Origin: an uncultured Lachnospiraceae bacterium
GTDB taxonomy: Bacteria > Bacillota > Clostridia > Lachnospirales > Lachnospiraceae
Assembly: GCA_947594855.1 (NCBI GenBank)
Contig: CANQEL010000001.1
Location: 62,001 to 126,000 of the forward strand
Direction of reading: 5' to 3'
Length of the DNA: 64,000 bases
Of the stretch, positions 36,559-47,105 are shown piece after piece. Each line of letters opens with the position of its first letter. Position 1 is the stretch's first letter. The notes under the pieces are model-generated. The model did not search any database and was not told the DNA's origin. It saw nothing but the letters and a program-made list of their open reading frames with translations. The translations under genes were made by a program, and so were the position numbers.

Positions 36559-37347
36559 TTAATTAATATTTTCTTTACCATCACCTAAAGATATCGTATA
36601 TCCCGAAAATCTTATTATGTCCTGAATCTCATTTTCCGGAATATGTGTGTACTCTGACAATTCTTTAAGGCTTGCCACTCTTCCAAGCTGTTCTGCCAGA
36701 TGTTTGGTCGCTTCATATATAAGCCCCGCCTTAGCTACAGCGGCAGAAAACTCGCTATCATTTTTACTTTCGTTATCAATAAGCCTGATTATATATTCCC
36801 TTATTTTATCACGGAAATATTTTTCGCATGCATCAGATATATCCTTATTCCCTTTAACAAAATCCTCTCCCGCACCTGCAATCTCATCTACTGCAACAAC
36901 AAGCGCAAGATTTCCTTCCTGGACAAGCTCATCAGATGATACTCCCTTATTGGCGTATCGTACAGCCATATTTATAACCATCTGAAGATAACTGTGTATA
37001 ATATACTCTTTATCCGATATATCTGCCTTCCCATATATAAGCTTTTTGGCGGCGGCTCTCAGCTTTTCTTTATCGGCAGATACAATTTCACTGACATTCT
37101 TCTTATACCCGTTCATTCTTCCTGAGCTTTTTACGGTTTCCGCTTTTGCAAATCCGCCCGGTATATATCCTTTTACCGATATATTGTTTTTATGCATGTA
37201 ATCATATATGGCGTTAAGCTGTTCTTCCGAAAATTCTTTATCTGCAAAACAGCTTTTTATATCCTCAGTTGTAATAGTGCCTCCATTTGTCTTTGCAATG
37301 TCAACAATATCTTTCATAAGTTTCATAAACTGTTCTTTTTCAAGCAT
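36559..37347 (-). CDS. Sigma-70-like protein with regions 1.1, 2 and 3 but no region 4
   Basis: Protein of 262 residues. The N-terminus (about 5-55: IVDIAKTNGGTITTEDIKS...NAIYDYMHKNNI) resembles sigma70 region 1.1. Residues about 115-150 (HSYLQMVINMAVRYANKGVS, DELVQEGNLALVVAVDEI) match regions 2.1-2.2, the core RNA polymerase contact. The expected -10 recognition motif (FSTYATWWIRQAI in housekeeping factors) is replaced by YFRDKIREYIIRLID. Residues 185-245 (AEQLGRVASLKELSEYTHIP) match region 3, and the chain then ends. It may be a core-binding modulator or alternative factor. GGAGG 7 bases upstream sets the start at 37347. It follows ilvC by about 86 bases. Confidence 0.65.
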   Translation of the reverse strand: MLEKEQFMKLMKDIVDIAKTNGGTITTEDIKSCFADKEFSEEQLNAIYDYMHKNNISVKGYIPGGFAKAETVKSSGRMNGYKKNVSEIVSADKEKLRAAAKKLIYGKADISDKEYIIHSYLQMVINMAVRYANKGVSSDELVQEGNLALVVAVDEIAGAGEDFVKGNKDISDACEKYFRDKIREYIIRLIDNESKNDSEFSAAVAKAGLIYEATKHLAEQLGRVASLKELSEYTHIPENEIQDIIRFSGYTISLGDGKENIN

Positions 37348-37363
37348 ATATCTGCCTCCATAC

Positions 37364-37410
37364 AACAAGGGCTGCTGCTTTAAAAGTAAACTTCTGCAAC
37401 AACCCCTGTT
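37364..37410 (-). terminator. Hairpin after ilvC (terminator or attenuator)
   Basis: Stem AACAGGGGTTGTTGC with GCAGCAGCCCTTGTT; the following U-tract is poor, so read-through into the sigma-like gene is plausible. Confidence 0.5.
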
Positions 37411-37433
37411 TATTATAACCATATGTATTATTT

Positions 37434-38474
<1,041 letters not shown>

Positions 38475-38484
38475 TTACATATAT

Positions 38485-38994
38485 TTAGTCGTCTGCCGAA
38501 ACAAAACCTCTTGTAAGTCCGGTTACACCTGTACGAACAAGTTCGTCTATTTCGAAGCCGTCTAAAAGCTTGATAAATGCATTAATCTTGCTTACTGTTC
38601 CCGTAAGTTCAACCATCATAAAATCAGCAGATACATCAACAACATTGGCCCTGAATATACTGGCTATAGTATTTAAACTTGTCCTCTCTTCAGGTCCTGC
38701 ATATACTTTAATAAGTATAAGTTCCCTGCATACTGACGACTCAGGCTTTAATTCAACTATTTCCTTTACGTCTTCAAGCTTGGCAAGCTGTTTTCTTATC
38801 TGCTCAAGAATTCCCTCGTCACCCGTTACGGCAACCGTCATTCTTGAAATCAGCGGATTTTCTGTCTCACCCACGGTAAGGCTGTCTATGTTATAACCTC
38901 TTCTGCTGAACAGTCCCGATACCCTGCTCAGAACTCCGGCGGTATTGTCAACGAGTATTGATAATACCATTCTTTTTGCACTCTTTTTATCCAT
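38485..38994 (-). CDS. ilvN: Acetolactate synthase small (regulatory) subunit
   Basis: Regulatory ACT-domain protein of about 169 residues that confers valine feedback on acetolactate synthase. VLSILVDNTAGVLSRVSGLF and RRGYNIDSLTVGETENP are family signatures. The C-terminal half has the second ACT-like domain. The start is uncertain: 38994 fits family length, but its ribosome site is weak, and in-frame ATGs exist at 39033 and 39060. The catalytic subunit gene is not in this window. Confidence 0.92.
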   Translation of the reverse strand: MDKKSAKRMVLSILVDNTAGVLSRVSGLFSRRGYNIDSLTVGETENPLISRMTVAVTGDEGILEQIRKQLAKLEDVKEIVELKPESSVCRELILIKVYAGPEERTSLNTIASIFRANVVDVSADFMMVELTGTVSKINAFIKLLDGFEIDELVRTGVTGLTRGFVSADD

Positions 38995-39072
38995 AAGCAA
39001 TCCCAACTTTCTGCTTTTGATATCAAATTTCATTGTAACAATCCGGATGTGCTTTGTCAACTATTCATCTGT

Positions 39073-40509
39073 TTATTTAACAGTGTAAGTTTTCTTAAGC
39101 TGCTTAAAGTCTTTCTTGGAAACCGTAATTATAACCTTTGTTTTCTTCTTAAGCTTGTATGAAAGTTTAAGTGTAAATTTCTTACCCTTAACTGTTGCTT
39201 TCTTAGCAGACTTCTTTCCAACCTTAATCTTTACTGTTGAACCTTTTTCAGATACTTTACCGGTAATCTTCTTAGAATTCTTTTTACATTTAACTGCAGA
39301 TAATTTCAGTGTTTTTTCAACACCTGTCTGCGCATCCGGTTTCGTTGCCGTGTTTGTATCCTGTGTTTGCGTATTGCCTAACGCCGGTATTGTTTCCGTT
39401 TTTGTCTGCTTTGTAAATGCAGGGTTTTTAAAATCACCGCTTGTATATACTATAGTTCCCGTTGAATCTTTAGTCGCTTCTTTCGTAACTTCTTTTGTTA
39501 CACTTACCGTTTCCTCTTCAGCATAAAACGGAAGCTCATTACAAACTCTTTTAGCCTTTACGCTTGTATTGTCAGCCGACCACTCATAAACAGGCTCTCC
39601 GAATGTATACTGAGGCTCAACCTTAGCCATAAGCTCGGCATATCTTGGTCCATATTCCCTGTAATCTGCCGCCGTAAAATGCAGTCCGTCACTCTCTCCG
39701 CTAAAGCCCTCTGAAGAAACCACATGGAAATTGCTGTTCAATTCAGGAAGCTTGTTGATATTATTATTCTGTCCCTGAAGACGCTGGAGACATTCGCCCG
39801 CAAGAAGCGGAGTATTGTCAGGAAGCCCAAGGTCTGTAATCATATCGCCATATATCTTCTGAACTTCATCCGTCCAATAAGTTGATGCGGCATCAGTTTC
39901 TCCCTGATGCAGTATAATACCTTTTATAACGCCGTCCTTCTGTGCAAGTTTTGCCACATCTATAATCCTCTGATAAGGATTGCCGCCATACTGTTTGGCT
40001 ATATTCTGCATCCACGCGGAATCACTGGGCAGACTATCAAAATATTCTTTATATTCATCCTTATCAAAAGCTTTAATACTTGAACCTGCAACAGCAACAA
40101 CTATAACTCCGACTTTAGCATCCGGATTAGTCTCCTGCTTAATCTCCAACATTCTTCTGCCAAAGTAGTCACATACGCCAATACCTACTGTATTGCTGTT
40201 TGCAAGCTTCGGCACTGCCGGATACCACTCTCCAACTTTCTTTTCTTCACCATCTGCCGTTTTCATGCCTTCAGCAGTCTGCATCATAAGATAGTTCTCA
40301 TCTACAGTCATATCCTGCTCTTCAGCTGGCGCATGCCCTTCCATGTTGCTCTGTCCGAATGCTATGTATATGTGGAAATTCGGATCCGGATTTCCCGATT
40401 CGGCCGCATCCGCAGTCGCACCTGCTGCCGGTGAAATAAACATCTGCAATGCCAATGCAAATATCAGCAATGCTGCTACTATAGTGTTACCTTTGATTTT
40501 GTCTTTCAT
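39073..40509 (-). CDS. Secreted SASA-family carbohydrate esterase
   Basis: Exported esterase of 478 residues. Signal peptide to about residue 30, then an SGNH/SASA domain with the nucleophile in IAFGQSNMEGHAP, Asn/Gly features in VVAVAGSSIKAF, IILHQGETDA, and the Asp-His pair in SDGLHFTAADY. The family includes sialate O-acetylesterases and CE6 acetyl-xylan esterases, so it probably removes acetyl groups from glycans. A short Ig-like, Lys-rich C-terminal domain (about 400-478) probably mediates surface retention. The ATG at 40524 lies in the ribosome site ATGGAGG, so 40509 is used. It sits between purL and ilvN on the same strand. Confidence 0.82.
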   Translation of the reverse strand: MKDKIKGNTIVAALLIFALALQMFISPAAGATADAAESGNPDPNFHIYIAFGQSNMEGHAPAEEQDMTVDENYLMMQTAEGMKTADGEEKKVGEWYPAVPKLANSNTVGIGVCDYFGRRMLEIKQETNPDAKVGVIVVAVAGSSIKAFDKDEYKEYFDSLPSDSAWMQNIAKQYGGNPYQRIIDVAKLAQKDGVIKGIILHQGETDAASTYWTDEVQKIYGDMITDLGLPDNTPLLAGECLQRLQGQNNNINKLPELNSNFHVVSSEGFSGESDGLHFTAADYREYGPRYAELMAKVEPQYTFGEPVYEWSADNTSVKAKRVCNELPFYAEEETVSVTKEVTKEATKDSTGTIVYTSGDFKNPAFTKQTKTETIPALGNTQTQDTNTATKPDAQTGVEKTLKLSAVKCKKNSKKITGKVSEKGSTVKIKVGKKSAKKATVKGKKFTLKLSYKLKKKTKVIITVSKKDFKQLKKTYTVK

Positions 40510-40548
40510 AAAAATAACCTCCATTATATATTTATATTTTTTAATTCA

Positions 40549-43500
40549 TTATTTAAAATATTTTACGCCTGATTCAAACAGCCTCTGGTTCTGGTTTCCA
40601 TATATATTTATTGCAACTCCGCCGCCAATACGCTCTGAATGGGCCATTTTACCAAGAACCCTTCCGTCAGGACTCGTAATACCCTCAATTGAATAATACG
40701 AACCGTTTGGATTGAACGCTTCATCCATGGTACTTTTGCCGGATAAATCTACATACTGTGTAGCTACCTGACCGTTTTCAAATAATTTCTTAATCCATTC
40801 CGCATCCGCTACAAAACGTCCTTCGCCGTGTGACGCAGGTATCGCAAACACCTCTCCCGGCTCCACACCCGAAAGCCATGGAGACTTATTCGACACTACT
40901 TTGGTATATACCGATTTGGATATATGACGTCCTATGCTGTTTGTAGTAAGCGTAGGCGAATCCGGTTTCTGTTCACATATCTTTCCGTATGGAACAAGTC
41001 CAAGTTTGATAAGCGCCTGGAAACCGTTGCATATACCAAGCACAAGGCCGTCCCTGTTATCCAGAAGGTCATGTACCGCATCCGCAATACGCTCATTCCT
41101 GAATACCGATGCTATGAATTTGGCAGAACCGTCAGGCTCGTCGCCTGCGCTGAAACCGCCCGATATCATAAGAATCTGCGATGAACGTATAGCCTTTTCA
41201 AACGCATCAACCGAACTTCTTATATCACTTTCAGTCATATTGCAGAACACTTTGCTTTCCACATCTGCACCTGCTTTTTCAAATGCAATCGTTGTATCAT
41301 ATTCGCAGTTGGTTCCCGGAAATACCGGAATGAATACTTTAGGTACTGCGACTTTATTCTTTGCAACATATACATTTTTGCACACATACAGGTCATCACA
41401 GGTTCCGACATTTTCAGGTTCTGACTCAGTAGGAAATACTTTTTCAAGCGTAGCTGTCCATGCTGATACGGCATCCTTAACCGGAATTACCACATCGCCG
41501 TATACAAACTCCGACTTATCTGTAATGATTCCGACTTCTGTATAACTGCAATCAATTTTATCCATATCGTTTTCTGCCACTTCCGCAACAAATCCGCCGT
41601 ACATAGGCGCAAAAAACTTATTCTTATCAAAGGAAGCATCCACAGTTACGCCAAGCATATTACCAAATGCCATCTTACTTACAGCTTCACATATTCCGCC
41701 ATAACCAATAGCATATACGGACTTTAACACACCGGTTTTAATAAGCTTCTGAACCTTATCATAAAGTCCGGCAACATATCCGTAATCAGGAATATCATAC
41801 TCATCCTTCTTAATATCAATTGCAATAATTCTGTTTCCTGCTGCCTTAAATTCAGGAGTAATTACATCACCTGTCTTAGCGACATCAACAGCAAATGAAC
41901 ACAATGTAGGCGGCACATTAATATCATTAAACGTTCCCGACATGCTGTCCTTTCCTCCTATGGAAGGAAGCCCCAGCTTCATCTGGGCATCAAATGCGCC
42001 TAACAACGCTGCCATAGGTTCACCCCAATCCTGAGGATTCTCACCAAGCCTTCTGAAATATTCCTGGAATGTAAATCTTATCTTATGGTAATCTCCACCC
42101 GCAGCAACTATCTTTGCAACAGAAGTAAGTATTGCGTATTCAGAACCATGATACGGGCTCCAGCTTGACAGATACGGGTCAAGGCCATAGCTCATCATTG
42201 TTACCGTATCACAGGTTCCGGTAAAATCAGGAAGTTTTGCTACCATAGTCTGAATAGGCGTAAGCTGATACTTTCCGCCATAAGGCATAAGAACAGTACC
42301 CGCGCCAATTGAGCTGTCAAACATCTCAACAAGCCCTTTCTGCGAACACACATTAAGGTCAGACAATGTATTAATCCATTCTTCTTTTATGTCATCAATC
42401 TGTCTGTCTGCAAAATATCTTTCATTCTTATCAGGCATATTAACTATTACATCAGTTTCCTGATGCGCCCCGTTGGTATCAAGGAATTTCCTTGACAGAT
42501 TAACAATAGTTCTGCCTCTCCATTTCATTACAAGTCTTGGCTCCACTGTAACCACTGCTACTGCTACCGCCTCAAGATTCTCCTCGGACGCATATGCCAG
42601 CATCTTATCTACATCTTTTTTATCTACAACAACAGCCATACGTTCCTGGGATTCTGAAATAGCAAGCTCAGTACCGTCAAGACCCGCATATTTTTTAGGT
42701 ACTTTATCAAGGTTAATGTCAAGACCTTCCGCCAGTTCGCCAATTGCAACTGACACCCCTCCGGCTCCAAAGTCATTACATTTTTTAATAATAAGGCTTA
42801 CTTCCTTACGTCTGAAAAGTCTCTGTATTTTTCTCTCTGTAGGAGGATTACCTTTTTGTACTTCCGCACCGCACGTATCAATAGACTGCGTATTATGCGC
42901 TTTTGAAGAACCTGTTGCGCCTCCGCATCCGTCGCGGCCTGTGCGCCCTCCGAGGAGTATAATTATATCTCCCGGTTCCGAATTCTTTCTTATGACATTC
43001 TTTCTTGGAGCCGCGCCCATAACTGCGCCTATCTCCATACGCTTTGCAACATAATCCGGATGATAGACTTCATTTACAAGTCCGGTTGCAAGTCCTATCT
43101 GATTGCCATATGAACTGTAGCCGCTTGCCGCTCCTGTCGTAATCTTCCTCTGCGAAAGTTTGCCTGCAAGCGTATCTTTAAGCGATACAGTAGGGTCCGC
43201 TGCTCCTGTAACTCTCATTGCCTGATAAACATATCCTCGGCCCGAAAGAGGGTCACGTATTGCGCCTCCAAGACATGTGGCTGCGCCTCCAAACGGCTCT
43301 ATTTCCGTAGGGTGGTTGTGCGTCTCATTTTTAAAGAACACAAGCCATTCCTCTTCTTTTCCATTTATAGTAACCGGAACGATTATCGAACATGCGTTAA
43401 TCTCATCCGATTCTTCCATATCCTGAAGTTTTCCGTCTGCTTTAAGCTTTTTCATAGCCATAAGCGCAATATCCATTAACGACACATATTTATCATTACG

Positions 43501-44301
43501 TTCTGCATATATCTCATTATATGCTTTCTTATATGAGTCAAATGTTTCCTCAAACGGTTTCTTATAATCCCCATCCTCAAAAGATATATTTTTAAGTTCC
43601 GTAAGAAACGTAGTGTGGCGGCAATGGTCAGACCAGTATGTATCAAGCACACGAATTTCGGTAAATGTAGGATTTCTCTTTTCCTCATTTTTATAATAGT
43701 TCTGAATATGCAGGAAATCCTTAAAGGTCATTGCCAGATTAAGTGAAATATAAAGTTTCTTAAGCTCGTCCTCCGGCATATCCGCAAATCCTTCAAATAC
43801 GGATATATCAGCAGGCTCATCAAATACCGCAACAAGCGTATCGGGAATCTGCTCATCGGTAATCCTTGAGTCCACCGGGTTAATACAATAGGATTTTATC
43901 TTTTCAAATTCTTCATCATTAACTTGTCCTCCAAGGACATAGGTAGTCGCAGAACGTATAACCGGCTCTTCGGATTCATTAAGCAGCTTTACACACTGTT
44001 CTGCAGAATCCGCTCTCTGGTCAAACTGTCCCGGAAGGTATTCAACCGAAAAAATCCTGTCATTCTGATTATACGGAAACGTACCTTCATACACATCATC
44101 CACCGGAGGTTCAGAAAATATAGTATTTAATGCTTTTTTATATGTATTATCAGAAATATTCTCAACATCATACCTTACAAGTATTCTTACATCAGACAGT
44201 GATTTGATATCAAGATATCTGTTAATTTCTTTTTTTAGCTCTTTAGCCGCAACTCTGTATGCATTTTTCTTCTCGACATATATTCGTCTTACCATACCCA
44301 C
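40549..44301 (-). CDS. purL: Phosphoribosylformylglycinamidine synthase (single-chain PurL with glutaminase domain)
   Basis: Purine biosynthesis enzyme of about 1250 residues that converts FGAR to FGAM with glutamine and ATP. The synthetase halves show DTYWSDHCRHTTF, KNETHNHPTEIEPFGGAATC, GGRTGRDGCGGATGSS, NDFGAGGVSVAIGELAEG and SIGGKDSMSGTF. The class I amidotransferase domain at the C-terminus shows FPGTNCEYDT, LGICNGFQALIKLG with the catalytic Cys, and ASHGEGRF with His. The long fused form is typical of Clostridia and proteobacteria. GTG at 44301 has AAGGAG 9 bases upstream; ATG at 44295 is the alternative. Confidence 0.96.
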   Translation of the reverse strand: MGMVRRIYVEKKNAYRVAAKELKKEINRYLDIKSLSDVRILVRYDVENISDNTYKKALNTIFSEPPVDDVYEGTFPYNQNDRIFSVEYLPGQFDQRADSAEQCVKLLNESEEPVIRSATTYVLGGQVNDEEFEKIKSYCINPVDSRITDEQIPDTLVAVFDEPADISVFEGFADMPEDELKKLYISLNLAMTFKDFLHIQNYYKNEEKRNPTFTEIRVLDTYWSDHCRHTTFLTELKNISFEDGDYKKPFEETFDSYKKAYNEIYAERNDKYVSLMDIALMAMKKLKADGKLQDMEESDEINACSIIVPVTINGKEEEWLVFFKNETHNHPTEIEPFGGAATCLGGAIRDPLSGRGYVYQAMRVTGAADPTVSLKDTLAGKLSQRKITTGAASGYSSYGNQIGLATGLVNEVYHPDYVAKRMEIGAVMGAAPRKNVIRKNSEPGDIIILLGGRTGRDGCGGATGSSKAHNTQSIDTCGAEVQKGNPPTERKIQRLFRRKEVSLIIKKCNDFGAGGVSVAIGELAEGLDINLDKVPKKYAGLDGTELAISESQERMAVVVDKKDVDKMLAYASEENLEAVAVAVVTVEPRLVMKWRGRTIVNLSRKFLDTNGAHQETDVIVNMPDKNERYFADRQIDDIKEEWINTLSDLNVCSQKGLVEMFDSSIGAGTVLMPYGGKYQLTPIQTMVAKLPDFTGTCDTVTMMSYGLDPYLSSWSPYHGSEYAILTSVAKIVAAGGDYHKIRFTFQEYFRRLGENPQDWGEPMAALLGAFDAQMKLGLPSIGGKDSMSGTFNDINVPPTLCSFAVDVAKTGDVITPEFKAAGNRIIAIDIKKDEYDIPDYGYVAGLYDKVQKLIKTGVLKSVYAIGYGGICEAVSKMAFGNMLGVTVDASFDKNKFFAPMYGGFVAEVAENDMDKIDCSYTEVGIITDKSEFVYGDVVIPVKDAVSAWTATLEKVFPTESEPENVGTCDDLYVCKNVYVAKNKVAVPKVFIPVFPGTNCEYDTTIAFEKAGADVESKVFCNMTESDIRSSVDAFEKAIRSSQILMISGGFSAGDEPDGSAKFIASVFRNERIADAVHDLLDNRDGLVLGICNGFQALIKLGLVPYGKICEQKPDSPTLTTNSIGRHISKSVYTKVVSNKSPWLSGVEPGEVFAIPASHGEGRFVADAEWIKKLFENGQVATQYVDLSGKSTMDEAFNPNGSYYSIEGITSPDGRVLGKMAHSERIGGGVAINIYGNQNQRLFESGVKYFK

Positions 44302-44322
44302 TGTAATCATCTCCTTATATTC

Positions 44323-44359
44323 TAAAACAGCTCCGGCATATATAAAACCAGCCGGAGCC
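44323..44359 (-). terminator. Intrinsic terminator between the foldase gene and purL
   Basis: Stem GGCTCCGGC with GCCGGAGCT, loop of about 13, then GTTTTAG on the minus strand. It closes the exopolysaccharide-associated unit. Confidence 0.7.
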
Positions 44360-44375
44360 TTTTAAGTCCATAACT

Positions 44376-45572
44376 CTAATTTATAGTAGTTTTTCCAAAC
44401 TCAACTTTATCCCATTCAGAATCATTAAGTTCAATATAATACTTTTCAACTTCCAGTTTGTCTATTTCTTCATCAAACACCCTGTTCTCTTCTTCTGTTA
44501 TCAGGGATTCACATTCTGACTCATAACGCTCGGTGCTATTGTTGTTTACCATTTTTATGATGTAGCATCCATTTGAGTCCTCAACAACTTTATCGGTAAT
44601 GCTCTCATTGTCCATTGCCTTAATTTCAGCAACCAGTGTATCATCAAGCCCTATAGTATCAGCGGTATCAGTTTCAATAAAGCTCTTTGTAGTATACTTG
44701 ATATTGGTTCCTTCCGGAGCTTTCGGACCCGGCGCGGGAGTAGGCGTTGTCTCTGCCCCCTCTGCAGCCGTCTGTGAAGATGTATTATCAATGTAAGTAG
44801 TAAAATCTTCAAGTCCTGCAATATCACCATATGAAGCCTGAAGTTCAGCAAGCGCGGCAGATTTCTGTTCGTCACTCATTGGCACGCTTGTTCCGGCCTC
44901 ATCCGTTGTCGTATACGGGATATAATAATACTGGATATCATACTGTCTGTAATCTGCCGGATTTACTCCCGCAGTAATTGCAGCGTCATCAATATCAAAA
45001 GAATCTATCCACGCATTTTTATAATTGTCAGCGAGAGTCTGCATCTTATAATATTCTACCACATCATCCTTAGTGATTCCTGACTTATTTCTTACTGCCG
45101 CCGTCATCTGCTCATATGCCTCCGACGCTTCTTGCTCAATATTGGTGTTTTCTTCATCAGTAAGGGTATAGCCATTAGCCTCCGCCTCATAATACATCAT
45201 GTACTTCTGCATAACGGATTCTATTGTATTATCTTTCAGAATCTCGGCATTAGTCATTCCGTCATCATTTTCCAGTGACCAGTAATCTGAACCGTAATTC
45301 TGTTTATACAGCGAATTCATATATTCCCCGGTTGACTCGTTCATATATATATCAACCATCATATCACTGAGATATACCTTCTTATCATTTATTTTAAATA
45401 TAAGCCTCGGATGAAGGTTTTCCCAACATACCATTATAACAAGAAAAAGTACAATCACTGCAACAATACCGGAAATTACAAATATTTTTTTCTGATTCTG
45501 TACAGGAGCGCCTGATTTCTTCCTGCTATCATTATTAATTGTCTGATTAGAAATATGTTTTGCTGAATTCAT
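44376..45572 (-). CDS. Membrane-anchored SurA/PrsA-like foldase
   Basis: Extracytoplasmic chaperone-like protein of 398 residues. A basic N-terminus leads to one transmembrane helix (about 29-50). The following region (IFKINDKKVYLSDMMVDIY, then long helices with EANGYTLTDEE) resembles SurA N-terminal chaperone domains. Near the C-terminus, LVAEIKAMDNESITDKVVED and GCYIIKMVNN look like a reduced parvulin edge, so isomerase activity is doubtful. A PTPAPGPKAP linker lies at about 280. It closes the EPS unit, 78 bases after CpsE, and may help fold its exported proteins. Confidence 0.65.
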   Translation of the reverse strand: MNSAKHISNQTINNDSRKKSGAPVQNQKKIFVISGIVAVIVLFLVIMVCWENLHPRLIFKINDKKVYLSDMMVDIYMNESTGEYMNSLYKQNYGSDYWSLENDDGMTNAEILKDNTIESVMQKYMMYYEAEANGYTLTDEENTNIEQEASEAYEQMTAAVRNKSGITKDDVVEYYKMQTLADNYKNAWIDSFDIDDAAITAGVNPADYRQYDIQYYYIPYTTTDEAGTSVPMSDEQKSAALAELQASYGDIAGLEDFTTYIDNTSSQTAAEGAETTPTPAPGPKAPEGTNIKYTTKSFIETDTADTIGLDDTLVAEIKAMDNESITDKVVEDSNGCYIIKMVNNNSTERYESECESLITEEENRVFDEEIDKLEVEKYYIELNDSEWDKVEFGKTTIN

Positions 45573-45649
45573 TTTCCATGTTCCTTTCTAGTATAAAACC
45601 ACCTATTATTTTACAAATATATTTATAATAAGTCAAGCGGATAACAATA

Positions 45650-47065
45650 TTATTCTGCACCTTTACCGAATATAACAACCCATATCGTCTTTAAAAGAAT
45701 TTTGATATCCCTGGATATGGACCATGTATCAATATATTCACAATCCATCCTTACTATATCGTCAAAATTCGCTATGGAATTTCTGCCGCTCACCTGCCAC
45801 ACTCCGGTTATTCCGGGTTTAATACTCATTCTTCTTCTCTGGTCAGAATTATAACTCCTGTATTCTTCCTCTGTCGGAGGTCTTGTTCCGACAAGGCTCA
45901 TATCGCCTTTCAATACATTAATGAACTGCGGAAGCTCATCTATACTCGTTTTCCTTAAGAATTTACCTACCCTTGTTATACGGGGGTCGTCTTTTATCTT
46001 AAATATGGGACCTGTCATCTCATTCCGGTTCATGAGTTCAGTCTTCCTGTCCTCAGCATCAACGCACATAGACCTGAACTTATACATATTAAACTTCCTG
46101 CCATTCTTTCCTATCCTTGTCTGTATAAACAATACCGGTCCCTTGGAGTCCAGCTTAATAATAGGTCCAAATATAAGCATTGCAATACCGAAGAAAAACA
46201 TTCCGATAATACCGCCAATGATATCCATCGTTCTCTTCGTTGCAATCTGCCAAAATGTATAATCCTGCTTTTTGTAGGTTATAACCCCAAGCATCCCAAG
46301 GTTATCAAACTTCCTTCCGGAAGCAACCGGCAAGTCATACTCAGGAAGATTAAGATGCACAATAATTCCCATATCCAGAAATTGTGAAACAACATTCTCA
46401 ATATATTTATACATATACGGAACAGTGTTGATAATTACTGCGTCTATGGCATTATCTTTAATAACATCATAATAATTAGAAGCATCTGCAACTACTTCTA
46501 TGCCCCTTATCTTCTGGCCTTTCATATCCTTATCAAGTACCGCAATAACCTTTATGCGGAAATGCCAGTTTCTGGTCTGCCTTATTCTGTCAAGTATTGC
46601 TTCTGCATCATCGGCATATGTAATAAGCATTACCCTTTCGCAATAGCTCGTATGCCTGAAATGCCTGGTCACAAAATATTTAAACAGACAATGTACCAGC
46701 ATCATCAGTAAAACGTCTATTACAAAGAAAAGGACAAACTGTACTCTTGAATATAATTCACTGCTTTTGGTAACATACATATATATAAGGGTAAATACAA
46801 TTATATAAAAGTGCTTTTCGAGGATTTTATATATTCCCCTTCTATATGACATATGCATAAATATTTCATTATTCTGCGATATAATTGTAATAATTATATA
46901 AGCAAATAAAACAACCCATATAATTTTGCCATCCCCATTTACACTTGCATCATTAAAAAAGTTATTAAACCTTATCATATTTGCAAATGCATAAGATGCT
47001 GCTATAGTAATTAAGTCTAAAAGTATCACTACTATTGATAGCTGCGAATTAAACTTGTTATTCAT
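45650..47065 (-). CDS. Polyprenyl-phosphate sugar-phosphate transferase (EPS priming enzyme)
   Basis: Membrane enzyme of 471 residues of the CpsE/WbaP type that transfers the first sugar-1-phosphate to undecaprenyl phosphate. Four N-terminal transmembrane helices, a nucleotide-binding-like middle domain (RVMLITYADDAEAILDRI), a further helix near 285, then the catalytic domain with GPVLFIQTRIGKNGRKFNMY, KFRSMCVDAE, RKTSIDELPQFINVLKGDMS, VGTRPPTEEEY and KPGITGVWQVSGRN. AAGGG before the second ATG supports 47065. It follows CpsD by 40 bases. Confidence 0.93.
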   Translation of the reverse strand: MNNKFNSQLSIVVILLDLITIAASYAFANMIRFNNFFNDASVNGDGKIIWVVLFAYIIITIISQNNEIFMHMSYRRGIYKILEKHFYIIVFTLIYMYVTKSSELYSRVQFVLFFVIDVLLMMLVHCLFKYFVTRHFRHTSYCERVMLITYADDAEAILDRIRQTRNWHFRIKVIAVLDKDMKGQKIRGIEVVADASNYYDVIKDNAIDAVIINTVPYMYKYIENVVSQFLDMGIIVHLNLPEYDLPVASGRKFDNLGMLGVITYKKQDYTFWQIATKRTMDIIGGIIGMFFFGIAMLIFGPIIKLDSKGPVLFIQTRIGKNGRKFNMYKFRSMCVDAEDRKTELMNRNEMTGPIFKIKDDPRITRVGKFLRKTSIDELPQFINVLKGDMSLVGTRPPTEEEYRSYNSDQRRRMSIKPGITGVWQVSGRNSIANFDDIVRMDCEYIDTWSISRDIKILLKTIWVVIFGKGAE

Positions 47066-47105
47066 TTGCATCCCTTATTCCAATAATTATAGTATTTATA
47101 CCTTC

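Noticed and set aside
42473-43054. 193-codon plus-strand ORF within purL
   Set aside because: Antisense to conserved purL motifs, Ser/Thr/Pro-rich, no start signals.
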